Shown here one piece after another: positions 7,047 to 7,119 of a stretch of DNA of 7,119 nt (the first letter of the stretch is position 1; each line of letters opens with the position of its first letter). This DNA is from Rickettsia typhi (GTDB lineage: Bacteria; Pseudomonadota; Alphaproteobacteria; Rickettsiales; UBA1997): positions 1 to 7,119 of the forward strand of contig CAMCFD010000076.1 in NCBI GenBank assembly GCA_945874115.1. Reading direction: 5' to 3'. The translations under genes were made by a program, and so were the position numbers. The notes under the pieces are model-generated. The model searched no databases and was not told the origin of the DNA. It was given only the letters and a program-made list of their open reading frames with translations.

Positions 7047-7074
7047 ATTATATTGGTTTTGCATTATAAGTCAA
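7047..7074 (-). promoter_or_regulatory. Sigma70-type promoter for aatA
   Basis: On the minus strand a -35 box TTGACT (7074-7069) and a perfect -10 box TATAAT (7052-7047) are separated by 16 nt. Transcription would start near 7040, giving a leader of about 26 nt before the aatA ATG. It is the best promoter match I found, and its position at the head of five same-strand genes fits. The rest of 7015-7119 shows no gene. Confidence 0.75.
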
Positions 7075-7119
7075 TAAAATAACGATTTTTTGGCAAATTT
7101 TGGTTTTTTTATGGGAAAT

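Noticed and set aside
7111..7119. Possible plus-strand gene start (ATG at 7111) diverging from aatA
   Set aside because: Only three codons are in the window, with no ribosome binding site or promoter to support it.

Overview
The window holds five protein genes, all on the minus strand and reading from high to low coordinates: an aspartate aminotransferase (aatA type), a type III pantothenate kinase (coaX), ribonuclease J (rnj), an alanyl-tRNA synthetase that lacks its catalytic N-terminus (alaS), and phosphoglucosamine mutase (glmM), which runs off the left edge. The DNA is AT-rich. The coaX-rnj pair, the style of the RNase J N-terminus (PGVDMLTPD) and the AatA-type aminotransferase all point to an AT-rich member of the Alphaproteobacteria. 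This is inferred from family knowledge, not from a search.

Right to left. 7119-7015 is non-coding and carries a convincing sigma70-type promoter (TTGACT, 16 nt, TATAAT) that serves aatA and perhaps the genes after it. aatA, coaX and rnj follow with short gaps (68 and 39 nt), so co-transcription is plausible. A 20-nt-loop inverted repeat lies in the aatA-coaX gap. After rnj comes a 170-nt spacer made largely of inverted repeats. It starts with an AT hairpin overlapping the rnj stop and is also an unbroken 63-codon frame. alaS follows, starting abruptly at a point that matches roughly residue 270 of a normal AlaRS. glmM begins 6 nt after the alaS stop.

The genes are housekeeping: amino acid metabolism and Ala-tRNA quality control, coenzyme A synthesis, RNA turnover, and UDP-GlcNAc supply for peptidoglycan and LPS. 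The remarkable part is the junction at about 2965-3156. There a structured, repeat-like spacer abuts a synthetase with no motif 1-3 aminoacylation core but with intact tRNA-binding, editing and C-Ala parts. This is either a split AlaRS whose catalytic half is elsewhere, a decayed second copy, a trans-editing protein, or a rearrangement or assembly join. None of the five genes has a clear Shine-Dalgarno sequence.
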